The notes: generated by a model not told the origin, from the sequence alone. A DNA stretch of 12,609 bases from RGIG6353 sp045535585 (GCA_045535585.1 JAZSLY010000129.1:1-12609), one strand, 5' to 3'; positions 6,041-12,438 are shown, numbered from the stretch's first letter. Numbers and translations are program-made.

Positions 6041-6069
6041 AGTTTATCACATTCCACCGATTTTGACAA
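6041..6069 (-). promoter_or_regulatory. Promoter of the acyltransferase-PAP2 operon
   Basis: The minus strand has TTGTCA (6064-6069), a 17-bp spacer and TAAACT (6041-6046), with TGA directly before the -10. Predicted +1 is near 6034, giving a leader of about 26 nt that includes the GGAAGGTG ribosome binding site. Confidence 0.7.
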
Positions 6070-6135
6070 CCAAAACAAATCACATTTTACAAATTATGGA
6101 TAATAAAATACACAAATAGTTCATTTTTCTTTTTT

Positions 6136-6304
6136 GCATATCATCAAGCGACTTTTTATGCACGCCTAAAGGGGTGATGAGATACAAAGGCGGCAAAACT
6201 CCTTATTTATACACCCTGCGGGTGATGAGATACAAAGGCGGTTGCCCGCCTTTGATGATATACACGCTGACGCGTGATGATATACCAAGCCTGTCGGCTT
6301 GGAT
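6136..6304. repeat. Mosaic array of short hairpins joined by a conserved GATGATATAC-type linker
   Basis: Unrelated stems alternate with a conserved linker. Hairpins: CACGCC-TAAA-GGGGTG (6161-6176, one mismatch), a broken AAAGGCGG unit (6186-6204), CACCC-TGC-GGGTG (6212-6224), AAAGGCGG-TTGC-CCGCCTTT (6234-6253), CACGC-TGAC-GCGTG (6263-6276) and CCAAGCC-TGTC-GGCTTGG (6285-6302). Linkers read ATGAGATAC (6177-6185, 6225-6233), GATGATATA (6254-6262) and ATGATATA (6277-6284). An inverted linker GCATATCATCA (6136-6146) marks the left edge. The block GATGAGATACAAAGGCGG occurs twice, 48 bp apart. The stretch 6009-6336 has no gene; besides this array it holds only the acyltransferase promoter and the tRNA terminator. 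Confidence 0.8.
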
Positions 6305-6305
6305 A

Positions 6306-6337
6306 AAAAAATCCAAGTCTTTCGACTTGGATTTTTT
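6306..6337 (-). terminator. Terminator of tRNA-Lys
   Basis: A perfect 14-bp stem (AAAAAATCCAAGTC with its complement) closes a 4-nt loop at 6320-6323, read as GAAA on the minus strand. It starts at the encoded CCA end and runs into a T-tract on the minus strand. It is symmetrical, so it may also work on the plus strand, and it may be the last unit of the adjacent hairpin array. Confidence 0.8.
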
Positions 6338-6412
6338 GGTGAGCCACTGGAGATTCGAACACCAGACCCTTTGATTAAAAGTCAAATGCTCTGCCAACTG
6401 AGCTAGTGGCTC
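6337..6412 (-). tRNA. tRNA-Lys (anticodon TTT), CCA encoded
   Basis: A 76-nt cloverleaf on the minus strand. Acceptor GAGCCAC pairs with GTGGCTC. The D arm is GCTC-AGTTGGCA-GAGC. The anticodon stem TTTGA/TCAAA closes the loop CTTTTAA, giving anticodon TTT. The T loop is TTCGAAT, the discriminator is A, and a genomic CCA follows. The T stem TGGTG/CTCCA has a T.T mismatch at the fourth pair (conventional 52-62), which is unusual in an otherwise perfect tRNA. It is a single gene with its own promoter and terminator. Confidence 0.95.
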
Positions 6413-6434
6413 GGGTGCTTTTGACAGCCTTATT

Positions 6435-6463
6435 ATAATATCACACAATTTATTATTTGTCAA
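6435..6463 (-). promoter_or_regulatory. Promoter of tRNA-Lys
   Basis: TTGACA (6458-6463), a 17-bp spacer and TATTAT (6435-6440) preceded by TGA, all on the minus strand. Predicted +1 is near 6428, about 15 nt before the mature 5' end of the tRNA. Confidence 0.8.
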
Positions 6464-6540
6464 TGATTTTTTTACAATGCAGTGATTTTTTTACTTTGTG
6501 ACAAAAAAGTGAATATGCTCTTCATTTTCTTCGGGTCATA

Positions 6541-6569
6541 TTGACAAAGCAAAGTTAATTTGATAAAAT
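6541..6569 (+). promoter_or_regulatory. Promoter of the six-gene operon
   Basis: TTGACA (6541-6546), a 17-bp spacer and TAAAAT (6564-6569) with TGA directly before it. Predicted +1 is about 6576. An AGGGGGA ribosome binding site lies at about 6587-6593 before the ATG at 6601. This is the only clear promoter for the genes from 6601 to 11834. Confidence 0.82.
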
Positions 6570-6573
6570 TAAC
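6554..6573. promoter_or_regulatory. Palindromic candidate operator over the -10 box
   Basis: GTTAATTTGATAAAATTAAC is an 8-bp perfect inverted repeat around GATA. It covers the second half of the promoter spacer, the whole -10 box and the bases up to about +1, the classic place for a repressor site. No regulator gene is adjacent on this side. Confidence 0.5.
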
Positions 6574-6600
6574 CTATAATAATATCAGGGGGAACAGAGA

Positions 6601-7668
6601 ATGAAATTAGAAGATATTGACAAGAATTTTAAGGTGGAAACGAAAATAGAGCAAGAGGGTCTTTACTTTTTAAATTCAAGAGAAGAGCCCTTCCGTCTTT
6701 ACGGCGTTGAATATTCGGGCGGAAAATTCAGAAGATTTCCCGAGGAGGTTGCAAAAAGTGTCAGCGACGCCGTTCTGTCGCTTCACGCTATGACGGCAGG
6801 AGGCAGAATAAGATTTAAGACAAACAGCCTTCATATTGCCATTAACGCCAAAATGCCTATGATATACCGTGCCGCACATTTTCCTATGACGGGCTCGTCG
6901 GGCTTTGATATGTTCGTTGACGGTCTCTACTCTAAAACCTTCGTGCCGCCCCACAATATGACCGACGGCTACGAGAGTATTTACCGTCTTGACGGGGAAA
7001 TGCACGATATTGAAATATTCTTCCCTCTCTACAACGAGGTATCCGAGCTTTACATCGGAGTTATCGAGGGCTGTGAAATTTTAAGAGCAGACGATTACCT
7101 GATTGAAAAGCCTATGGTATTCTATGGCTCCTCCATTACTCAGGGCGGATGTGCCTCCCGTCCCTCTATGTCCTACGAGGCAATTCTGTCACGCAGATTT
7201 AACGCCAATTTCCTGAACCTCGGCTTCTCGGGCTCGGCAAAGGGGGAAATTGCCATGGCGGAATACATTGCAGGGCTGGATATGTCGGTGTACGTGTCGG
7301 ACTACGACCACAACACCCCCACTCTTGAGCACCTGAAGGAAACCCACGAAAAGTTTATTATGACGATCCGTGAGAAAAACCCCGACCTGCCCATAATAAT
7401 CTTGCCTAACCCCAAGTATCTCCCCGTAGGTGACGAGTTCGTGGCATACGGCACAGACTTTATGCAGGCAAGGTGCGAAATAGTCAAGGAAACCTATAAC
7501 AATATGATAAAGCGCGGTGACAGAAACGTTTATTTCGTGGAGAATGCCGAGCTTACCCGACTTTGCGGAAGCGACGGGACTGTTGACGGCTGTCATCCTA
7601 CCGACCTTGGCTTCGTATCAATGGCGGAGGCAATAGGAAAGGTACTTGAAAAAATATTTCAGGAGTAA
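6601..7668 (+). CDS. SGNH/GDSL-type esterase with N-terminal beta domain
   Basis: A 355-aa protein. The first ~165 residues form a beta-rich domain with GFDMFVDGLY at 101-110, like the GxDLY domain that precedes SGNH esterases. The catalytic domain follows, with FYGSSITQGG at 174-183 (block I, nucleophile Ser178), NLGFSGSAKGE at 206-216 (block II Gly), DYDHNTP at 234-240 (block III Asn238) and DGCHP at 329-333 (Asp329/His332). Such enzymes remove acetyl or acyl groups from carbohydrates or other esters. There is no signal peptide, so it should act in the cytoplasm. It is the first gene of the operon, with an AGGGGGA ribosome binding site. The PHP gene follows 3 nt later, and CAGGAG overlapping this gene's end serves as its ribosome binding site. 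The substrate is unknown. Confidence 0.88.
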   Translation: MKLEDIDKNFKVETKIEQEGLYFLNSREEPFRLYGVEYSGGKFRRFPEEVAKSVSDAVLSLHAMTAGGRIRFKTNSLHIAINAKMPMIYRAAHFPMTGSSGFDMFVDGLYSKTFVPPHNMTDGYESIYRLDGEMHDIEIFFPLYNEVSELYIGVIEGCEILRADDYLIEKPMVFYGSSITQGGCASRPSMSYEAILSRRFNANFLNLGFSGSAKGEIAMAEYIAGLDMSVYVSDYDHNTPTLEHLKETHEKFIMTIREKNPDLPIIILPNPKYLPVGDEFVAYGTDFMQARCEIVKETYNNMIKRGDRNVYFVENAELTRLCGSDGTVDGCHPTDLGFVSMAEAIGKVLEKIFQE

Positions 7669-7671
7669 AAA

Positions 7672-8667
7672 ATGGGAAAGCATATCTTAATTGACAAGGA
7701 GAGACGCTTTTACAAGGCAAATCTGCATTGTCACACCACTCTCTCGGACGGAAAAATGACCCCCGAGGAGATAAAGGAAAAATACAAGAAAAACGGATAT
7801 TCCATCGTCGCCTTTTCGGACCACGAGCACGTTATTGACAACTCGTACCTGAACGACGAAAATTTCCTTGCCATGACCTCTTGTGAAATTGCCGTAAAGC
7901 CAAAGGCTCATATAAGCGTGAAAACCGACCCGACGATGAAGGTGTTCCACCTGAATCTTCTCTCGGGCGAAGCGCACAACCTGACCACCCCCTATTATAA
8001 CTCGGAGTACGACCATTTTATAAACGACGCCAACCGTGATATGATAGTAAAAGCTCCCGACAAAAAGAGGGTGTTTTCAACCCGTGGAATAAACAAGCTT
8101 ATCCGTGAGGTAAACCGTCAGAATTTTCTCGTGACCTTAAATCACCCGAACTGGTCTCTTGTAAACGCCACCGATTATCTCGGGGTTGAGGGGCTGTGGG
8201 GAATTGAAATATACAACAACTCCTGCGTTATGGCAGGACACCCTGACGACGAAAGGGTGTTTGACGAGCTTTTGAGGCAAGGGAAAAAAGTGTTCTGCGT
8301 TTCTGCCGACGACAACCACGACGACTCCACCTGCCTTGGCGGATACGTGGTAGTGAACTGTGACTCCCTTGACTACACAACGGTTTTCGACTCCCTGAAA
8401 AACGGATGTTTTTACGCCTCCACGGGAGGAGAGATTATAAGTCTTGCGGTGGAGGACGACAAGGTTACCTTTGAATGTGCACCTGCCAAAAAGGTGAGCA
8501 TCATCACCGAAGGCAGACGCTCAAATTCAATTTTCGCAAAGGATGCTCCCATTACCGACGGTATATTTACAATTAAAAAAAGTGACGGATATTTCAGGTT
8601 GAGGCTTGAGAGTGATAGTGGCAACGCCTACACCCAGGCCTTCGACGTGTGTGAATTTTTAGAATGA
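7672..8667 (+). CDS. PHP-domain metal-dependent phosphoesterase
   Basis: A 331-aa cytoplasmic protein with the metal-binding motifs of the PHP superfamily: NLHCHTTLSDG at 17-27 (His19, His21), FSDHEH at 48-53, Glu72 in CEIAV, TLNHPNW at 155-161 (His158) and SADDNH at 211-216. These ligands bind a two- or three-metal centre that hydrolyses phosphate esters; relatives act on nucleotide 3',5'-bisphosphates, histidinol phosphate or oligonucleotides. The last ~80 residues look like a beta-rich C-terminal extension (ISLAVEDDKVTFECAPAKKV). The segment HNLTTPYYNSEYDHFINDAN at about 102-121 looks like an insertion in the core. Its stop overlaps the next start (ATGA, 8664-8667), so the two are coupled. 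The true substrate cannot be assigned. Confidence 0.88.
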   Translation: MGKHILIDKERRFYKANLHCHTTLSDGKMTPEEIKEKYKKNGYSIVAFSDHEHVIDNSYLNDENFLAMTSCEIAVKPKAHISVKTDPTMKVFHLNLLSGEAHNLTTPYYNSEYDHFINDANRDMIVKAPDKKRVFSTRGINKLIREVNRQNFLVTLNHPNWSLVNATDYLGVEGLWGIEIYNNSCVMAGHPDDERVFDELLRQGKKVFCVSADDNHDDSTCLGGYVVVNCDSLDYTTVFDSLKNGCFYASTGGEIISLAVEDDKVTFECAPAKKVSIITEGRRSNSIFAKDAPITDGIFTIKKSDGYFRLRLESDSGNAYTQAFDVCEFLE

Positions 8668-9023
8668 AAGAAAAAATAAAAAAACTATTACAATTTTTAT
8701 TCAATCCAAGGTTTATTCTCTCCTTCGGCATAGCCTGGATGATTACAAACGGCTGGTCCTACGTTCTTTTCGGGCTGGGCAGTTATTTTCAAAGCGCGTG
8801 GATGCTTGCAATTTCGGGGGCATACCTCTCTTTTCTGTGGTTGCCCATATCGCCCGAGAAGCTGGCAACGCTGGCTATTGCCATCGTAATTCTGAAAAAG
8901 CTTTTTCCCAACGACGAAAAGACTTTGCTGGTCTTGAAAAATTTAAGGCAGAAGACCCACGAGCTGATAGTGAGAAAAAGAACGGAAAGAAAAAAACGGA
9001 AATCAGGAGACGGAAATGTTTGA
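8664..9023 (+). CDS. Small membrane protein of unknown function
   Basis: A 119-aa protein. It has a basic N-terminus (MKEKIKKLLQFLFNPRF) and two or three hydrophobic segments at about 17-36, 43-60 and 67-80, the latter reading ATLAIAIVILKKLF. A strongly basic tail follows (VRKRTERKKRKSGDGN). I do not recognise a named domain, but the FNPRF...GIAWMITNGWSY pattern looks like a conserved Clostridia family rather than a random ORF. It overlaps the PHP gene by 4 bp and nadE by 8 bp, so all three are translationally coupled. The basic tail could bind RNA or lipid head groups, or simply set topology. Function unknown. Confidence 0.75.
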   Translation: MKEKIKKLLQFLFNPRFILSFGIAWMITNGWSYVLFGLGSYFQSAWMLAISGAYLSFLWLPISPEKLATLAIAIVILKKLFPNDEKTLLVLKNLRQKTHELIVRKRTERKKRKSGDGNV

Positions 9024-9747
9024 GGTAGAAAGAATTACAAACGACTGTGTAAACTGGATAAGAGACTTTTTTGAGAAAAACGGAAAGGACTCCCCTGCCG
9101 TAGTAGGCATATCGGGAGGCAAGGACAGCTCTATCGTGGCTGCCCTCTGCGTTCGTGCGCTGGGACGGGATAGGGTCATCGGCGTTCTGATGCCCTGCGG
9201 AGAGCAATCTGATATCGACTGTGCAAGGCTTCTCGTGGAGCATCTTGGTATAAGGAGCTACACCGTGAATATCAAGTCGGCGGTGGACGCCCTTATGGCA
9301 AGTCTGCCGAGTGAGCTTGAGGTGACCTTTCAGGCAAGCAGTAACGTGCTTCCCCGTATCAGAATGACCACCCTTTACGCCGTGTCCCAATGCTTCAACG
9401 GACGAGTTGCAAACACCTGCAATCTGTCGGAGGACTACGTGGGCTATTCCACAAGGTACGGCGACTCGGTGGGGGACTTCAGTCCTCTGTCAAGGCTTAC
9501 GGTAACCGAGGTAAAGGAGATAGGAAGATATCTGGGTCTCCCCGACTCTCTCGTGGATAAAACTCCAATCGACGGGCTTTGCGGAAAGAGTGACGAGGAA
9601 AATCTGGGCTTCACCTACGCCGAGCTTGACAAATATATCAGGACGGGTGAAATTGCCGACGCCGACAAGAAGGCGAATATTGACAGAAGACACACTCTGA
9701 ATTTATTCAAGCTTTCTCTTATGCCCATATTCGAGCCCGAAATGTAA
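9016..9747 (+). CDS. nadE: Ammonia-dependent NAD(+) synthetase
   Basis: A 243-aa enzyme that amidates nicotinic acid adenine dinucleotide to NAD with ATP and ammonia, the last step of NAD synthesis. It has the PP-loop SGGKDS at 33-38, NTCNLSEDYVGYSTRYGD at 133-150 (the NaAD/ATP binding loop) and PIDGLCGKSDEENLGFTYAELD at about 184-205. The length is that of the short form without the N-terminal glutaminase domain, so it uses free ammonia or a separate partner. The ATG lies inside the end of the previous gene (8-bp overlap), with GGAGACGG as the ribosome binding site. Confidence 0.95.
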   Translation: MFEVERITNDCVNWIRDFFEKNGKDSPAVVGISGGKDSSIVAALCVRALGRDRVIGVLMPCGEQSDIDCARLLVEHLGIRSYTVNIKSAVDALMASLPSELEVTFQASSNVLPRIRMTTLYAVSQCFNGRVANTCNLSEDYVGYSTRYGDSVGDFSPLSRLTVTEVKEIGRYLGLPDSLVDKTPIDGLCGKSDEENLGFTYAELDKYIRTGEIADADKKANIDRRHTLNLFKLSLMPIFEPEM

Positions 9748-9757
9748 AGGAGAAAAA

Positions 9758-10738
9758 ATGGAATCCTTATTATTTGCAATCAACGCCGTCCTGCCTATCG
9801 CCATAATGGTGGCGCTGGGTTACATATTAAAAAAGGTGGGCTTTATGCCACCCGATTTTTCAAAGAGAGCCAACAAAATAGTTTTCCGTGTCTGCCTTCC
9901 TGCTATGCTCTTTTTAAACGTCTATAAAATAGAAGGTATGGCGGATATCGACCTTTCCTACGCCCTTTACGTTCTGGCGGCGGTGGCGGTAATATTCCTC
10001 GTGAGTATTCCTATCGTAATAAAGCTTACCGTCCCCTATCGCCGAGGCGCTCTTTTACAATCCGCATTCCGCTCCAACTACGCCCTCATCGGCATACCTC
10101 TGGCAAGCGCGCTTTACGGTGAAGAGGGTGTTGCGGTGGCGTCGCTTCTGTCGGCGATAATAGTGCCTGCCTTTAATATTCTGGCGGTAATCAGCCTTTC
10201 TATCTTTTCCGACGCCAAGCCCAATTTCAAAAAGATACTTACGGATATATTTAAAAATCCCCTGATAATCGGCGTGCTTGCAGGACTTTTCACTCTCCTT
10301 ATGAGAGGAATATTTGAGCGCTACGGCGTTTCCTTCAGGCTTTCGGACGTGACACCCGTGTATACCGTGCTTGGATATCTGTCGAACATAGCCACACCCC
10401 TTGCCCTTCTCGTGCTTGGCGCACAGTTTGAATTTTCCGCTATTGCCGAGCTGAAAAAGGAAATCGTCTACGGTACTCTGGTGCGCTCCCTCATCGTTCC
10501 GCTTGTGGGCATCGGCTTTGCATATATCTTTTTCAGAGGCATTTGGAGTGGTGCTCATTTTGCAACCTTCGTGGCGGTCTTTGCCACTCCCGTGGCGGTG
10601 TCCAGCGTGCCTATGGCGCAGGAAATGAATAACGACGCCACTCTGGCAGGTCAGCTGGTTGTGTTCACTACGCTTTTGTCGGCTCTGTCGGTTGGAATTG
10701 CCGCCTTTGCGCTGAAGGCGCTGGGCGTATTTGCATAA
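9758..10738 (+). CDS. AEC-family (auxin efflux carrier-like) permease
   Basis: A 326-aa polytopic membrane protein with about ten hydrophobic segments and the AEC arrangement of two five-helix halves. It begins LLFAINAVLPIAIMVALGYILKKVGFM and shows VFRVCLPAMLFLNVY at about 43-57, followed by FRSNYALIGIPLASALYG, the conserved polar-helix region. Bacterial members (MleP/MdcF type) move malate, malonate or other small organic anions. It lies 10 nt after nadE with an AAAGGAG ribosome binding site, so it is in the same operon. The substrate is unknown; a link to NAD precursors (nicotinate is an organic anion) is only an inference from position. Confidence 0.88.
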   Translation: MESLLFAINAVLPIAIMVALGYILKKVGFMPPDFSKRANKIVFRVCLPAMLFLNVYKIEGMADIDLSYALYVLAAVAVIFLVSIPIVIKLTVPYRRGALLQSAFRSNYALIGIPLASALYGEEGVAVASLLSAIIVPAFNILAVISLSIFSDAKPNFKKILTDIFKNPLIIGVLAGLFTLLMRGIFERYGVSFRLSDVTPVYTVLGYLSNIATPLALLVLGAQFEFSAIAELKKEIVYGTLVRSLIVPLVGIGFAYIFFRGIWSGAHFATFVAVFATPVAVSSVPMAQEMNNDATLAGQLVVFTTLLSALSVGIAAFALKALGVFA

Positions 10739-10757
10739 ATTTGTTGGAGGTAACGGT

Positions 10758-11834
10758 ATGGAAAACAAAAAAAGAAAGCAGGGCGTGTTCACAAAAATTC
10801 TTTGCGCCTTACTTTCGGTAGTATTATTTATTGCTTTGACGGCTGCCACGGCGCTCACCGTTTTCAAAGAGGTTTTGAGCGGAGAGCTTGTGGAGACTCT
10901 TGTTAATGAAATCGACCTTTCCGAAATTGATTTCGGCACCCCAAGAGACGAGTCGGGCACGCTCTTTGTAGACGGCACCGACCTGAAGGTAGAGAGGCTT
11001 TCCGAGGTATCGACCCCGACGGACGCCATAACCGCCCTTGAAAACGCGGAGCTTCAAAGCGTGCTTGACGCAATCGGCTCGGAGGATGCCGAGAATGCTA
11101 TAAACGAGCTTTTGGAAAATCCCGAAGCATCGGGAAGCAAGACCTTAGCGGACATAGCCTACGATTTGTGCCTTGAGTTTGGCTACGACGAGGTAGACCC
11201 CGACAAGCTTGCCGAGGTTATCGACGGACCCTTGGTAAAGGACTTTATCGCCGAGACGGTAGAGGACTACAAAGACTATATAATCGACGGTGACGAGGGT
11301 GCGACGGGACTCACCGCCGAGAAGATAGTGGACTATATCAAGGAAAAAGAGGATGAAATCAAAGAGGCTGTTTCCTATATAGGAATTGAAGAGGAAATTG
11401 AGATAAACTACGATGAGCTTGAACGGGAAATAGAGGCAACCATAGGCGATGAGCTGGCGGTAGATAAGCTTGTGACAATAAACCCCGACGCCGTCAAGGC
11501 GGTGCGCGCGGTAATTTCCCGTGAGACTCTCCTTATCCTTTGGGGAATCGTCGGTGCTCTTTCGCTTATAATACTTCTTCTTTGCATCAATACTATTTCC
11601 AACGCCCTTGTGTTTATCGGCGTTCCCGTAAATATTATGAGCGTGCTTTTGATACTCTTCGGCACGGCGCTAAAATCGGAGCTCTCCGCCTTCACGGGAG
11701 AGAGCTGGTACACAGCCATGACACTTCTCCTTCCCGTGATTTTCCGCTATGGTATAATCCTTATGGCAGCGGGTATTTTGATGCTTGTCTTGAAAATCAT
11801 TGTTATGGTTGTTAAGAAAAGAAAAGCAGAATAA
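10758..11834 (+). CDS. Membrane-anchored protein with large acidic extracytoplasmic domain, unknown function
   Basis: A 358-aa protein starting at the ATG at 10758, chosen because GGAGG (10746-10750) lies seven bases upstream; an upstream in-frame ATG at 10731 has no such site. A basic N-terminus and a hydrophobic segment (about 11-37) act as signal or anchor. About 225 residues follow that are very rich in Asp and Glu (for example IDLSEIDFGTP and EEEIEINYDELEREIEATIG), probably helical and outside the cell. Three hydrophobic helices (about 260-350) and a basic tail (VVKKRKAE) follow. No domain is recognised. The acidic face suggests a cation-binding, spacer or scaffold role. It is the last gene of the operon. 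Confidence 0.8.
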   Translation: MENKKRKQGVFTKILCALLSVVLFIALTAATALTVFKEVLSGELVETLVNEIDLSEIDFGTPRDESGTLFVDGTDLKVERLSEVSTPTDAITALENAELQSVLDAIGSEDAENAINELLENPEASGSKTLADIAYDLCLEFGYDEVDPDKLAEVIDGPLVKDFIAETVEDYKDYIIDGDEGATGLTAEKIVDYIKEKEDEIKEAVSYIGIEEEIEINYDELEREIEATIGDELAVDKLVTINPDAVKAVRAVISRETLLILWGIVGALSLIILLLCINTISNALVFIGVPVNIMSVLLILFGTALKSELSAFTGESWYTAMTLLLPVIFRYGIILMAAGILMLVLKIIVMVVKKRKAE

Positions 11835-11836
11835 AA

Positions 11837-11853
11837 AGCGGCTAGCAGCCGCT
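11837..11853 (+). terminator. Possible terminator hairpin of the six-gene operon
   Basis: AGCGGC-TAGCA-GCCGCT forms a 6-bp GC-rich stem three bases after the last stop codon. It is followed by GGCATATC rather than a T-run, so it is a weak intrinsic terminator at best. The larger palindrome at 11940-11979 could finish the job. Confidence 0.45.
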
Positions 11854-11917
11854 GGCATATCTCGCCTATCGTAATACATTTTTACCTAAAGAAAGAAAAA
11901 CGGCGAGGTCCAATTTA

Positions 11918-11934
11918 ATGCAATTTCCTAGTAA
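11918..11934. repeat. Second copy of the ATGCAATTTCCTA repeat
   Basis: ATGCAATTTCCTAGTAA matches 4533-4550 except for one missing T. Like that copy, it sits between convergent genes beside a terminator palindrome. Just upstream, CTCGCC (11861-11866) and GGCGAG (11902-11907) can pair across 35 nt. The 147-bp gap 11835-11981 has no gene. Confidence 0.45.
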
Positions 11935-11987
11935 ATGAAAATAGGCTGTAAAAACTCTAACGAGTTTTTACAGCCTATTATTCATTT
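11933..11987. terminator. Long hairpin at the convergent junction, probable terminator of the GtrA gene
   Basis: A perfect 18-bp stem (11940-11957 with 11962-11979) closes a 4-nt TAAC loop. With one bulged A at 11980 it extends seven more pairs, to about 11933-11987. It overlaps the GtrA stop codon (11982-11984). T-rich but not pure T-tracts follow in both directions, so it may be bidirectional. Confidence 0.75.
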
Positions 11988-12380
11988 TCTTGTATCTATA
12001 CTCTTACCAAAAACGAAAAATCTGTCGTAAAGGAATTCCGTCACGAAGTTCACGAGCATTGTGAGAATAAGTATTACGTATTCATTCCAGCCTATATCCG
12101 CAAGCGCCTGACCCCACCAGGTTGAAAGGGGTGTAAAGACAAGGTAGAAAAGAAACACCTTTGCCATAGCGATTGGGACGTTGTTTGCCGCCTTGAAGGT
12201 TATGTTACGGTTGAGGGTAAAGTTCCACAAAACCGACAGAATAAGGGCGGTCAGGTAGCATACCCAATAATTGAAATGAAAAAATTCGTTGAGAATCGCA
12301 AAAGAAACAGTCTGGATAATTCCGGCACTTGCTGAAAAAAGCGCGAAAAGGATAACCCTTATAAATTCTTTTTTCTTCAT
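11982..12380 (-). CDS. GtrA-like family membrane protein
   Basis: A 132-aa protein with four transmembrane helices in the GtrA/DPMS pattern: about 8-30, 36-53 (with LSVLWNFTLNRNITF, the conserved WNF-x3-R-x-FTF-like region), 72-90 and 97-117. It ends ...TEFLYDRFFVFGKS, the typical GtrA C-terminus. Family members help move undecaprenyl-linked sugars across the membrane or act beside a glycosyltransferase, but no glycosyltransferase is visible here. The start at 12380 is set by AAAGAGG seven bases upstream; a longer frame would run into the gap gene. It lies directly behind the GAPDH terminator, so its expression probably depends on readthrough, or on a promoter hidden in gap. Confidence 0.9.
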   Translation of the reverse strand: MKKKEFIRVILFALFSASAGIIQTVSFAILNEFFHFNYWVCYLTALILSVLWNFTLNRNITFKAANNVPIAMAKVFLFYLVFTPLSTWWGQALADIGWNEYVILILTMLVNFVTEFLYDRFFVFGKSIDTRK

Positions 12381-12390
12381 AATTACCTCT

Positions 12391-12426
12391 TTAAAAAAAT
12401 AAGGGGTTGTAAGATTACAACCCCTT
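12391..12426 (-). terminator. Strong intrinsic terminator of gap
   Basis: The minus strand shows AAGGGGTTGTAA (12415-12426) pairing perfectly with TTACAACCCCTT (12401-12412) around a 2-nt centre; the physical loop is larger. ATTTTTTT follows. The T-tract runs almost directly into the AAAGAGG ribosome binding site of the GtrA gene. Confidence 0.9.
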
Positions 12427-12438
12427 AACGTCTTCGTA

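Noticed and set aside
6136..6336. CRISPR array at the repeat cluster
   Set aside because: The repeated unit is only 9-18 bp, spacing is irregular, and the intervening sequences are self-complementary hairpins rather than unique spacers. No cas gene is nearby.
6337..6412. tRNA-Lys as an integration (att) site for a mobile element
   Set aside because: I found no duplicated tRNA 3' end, integrase or phage-like gene in the window. The neighbouring repeats are hairpins and not a tRNA fragment.
6203..6463. 86-codon minus-strand open frame
   Set aside because: It covers the tRNA-Lys gene and the hairpin array; the translation is that of tRNA and repeats.
10731..10757. Upstream ATG for the acidic membrane protein
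   Set aside because: It overlaps the end of the AEC gene and has no ribosome binding site, whereas GGAGG sits seven bases before 10758.
10055..11029. 324-codon minus-strand open frame
   Set aside because: It is antisense to the AEC and acidic-protein genes, is rich in Ser/Lys/His without domain-like pattern, and spans two genuine genes. It is a codon-bias shadow.
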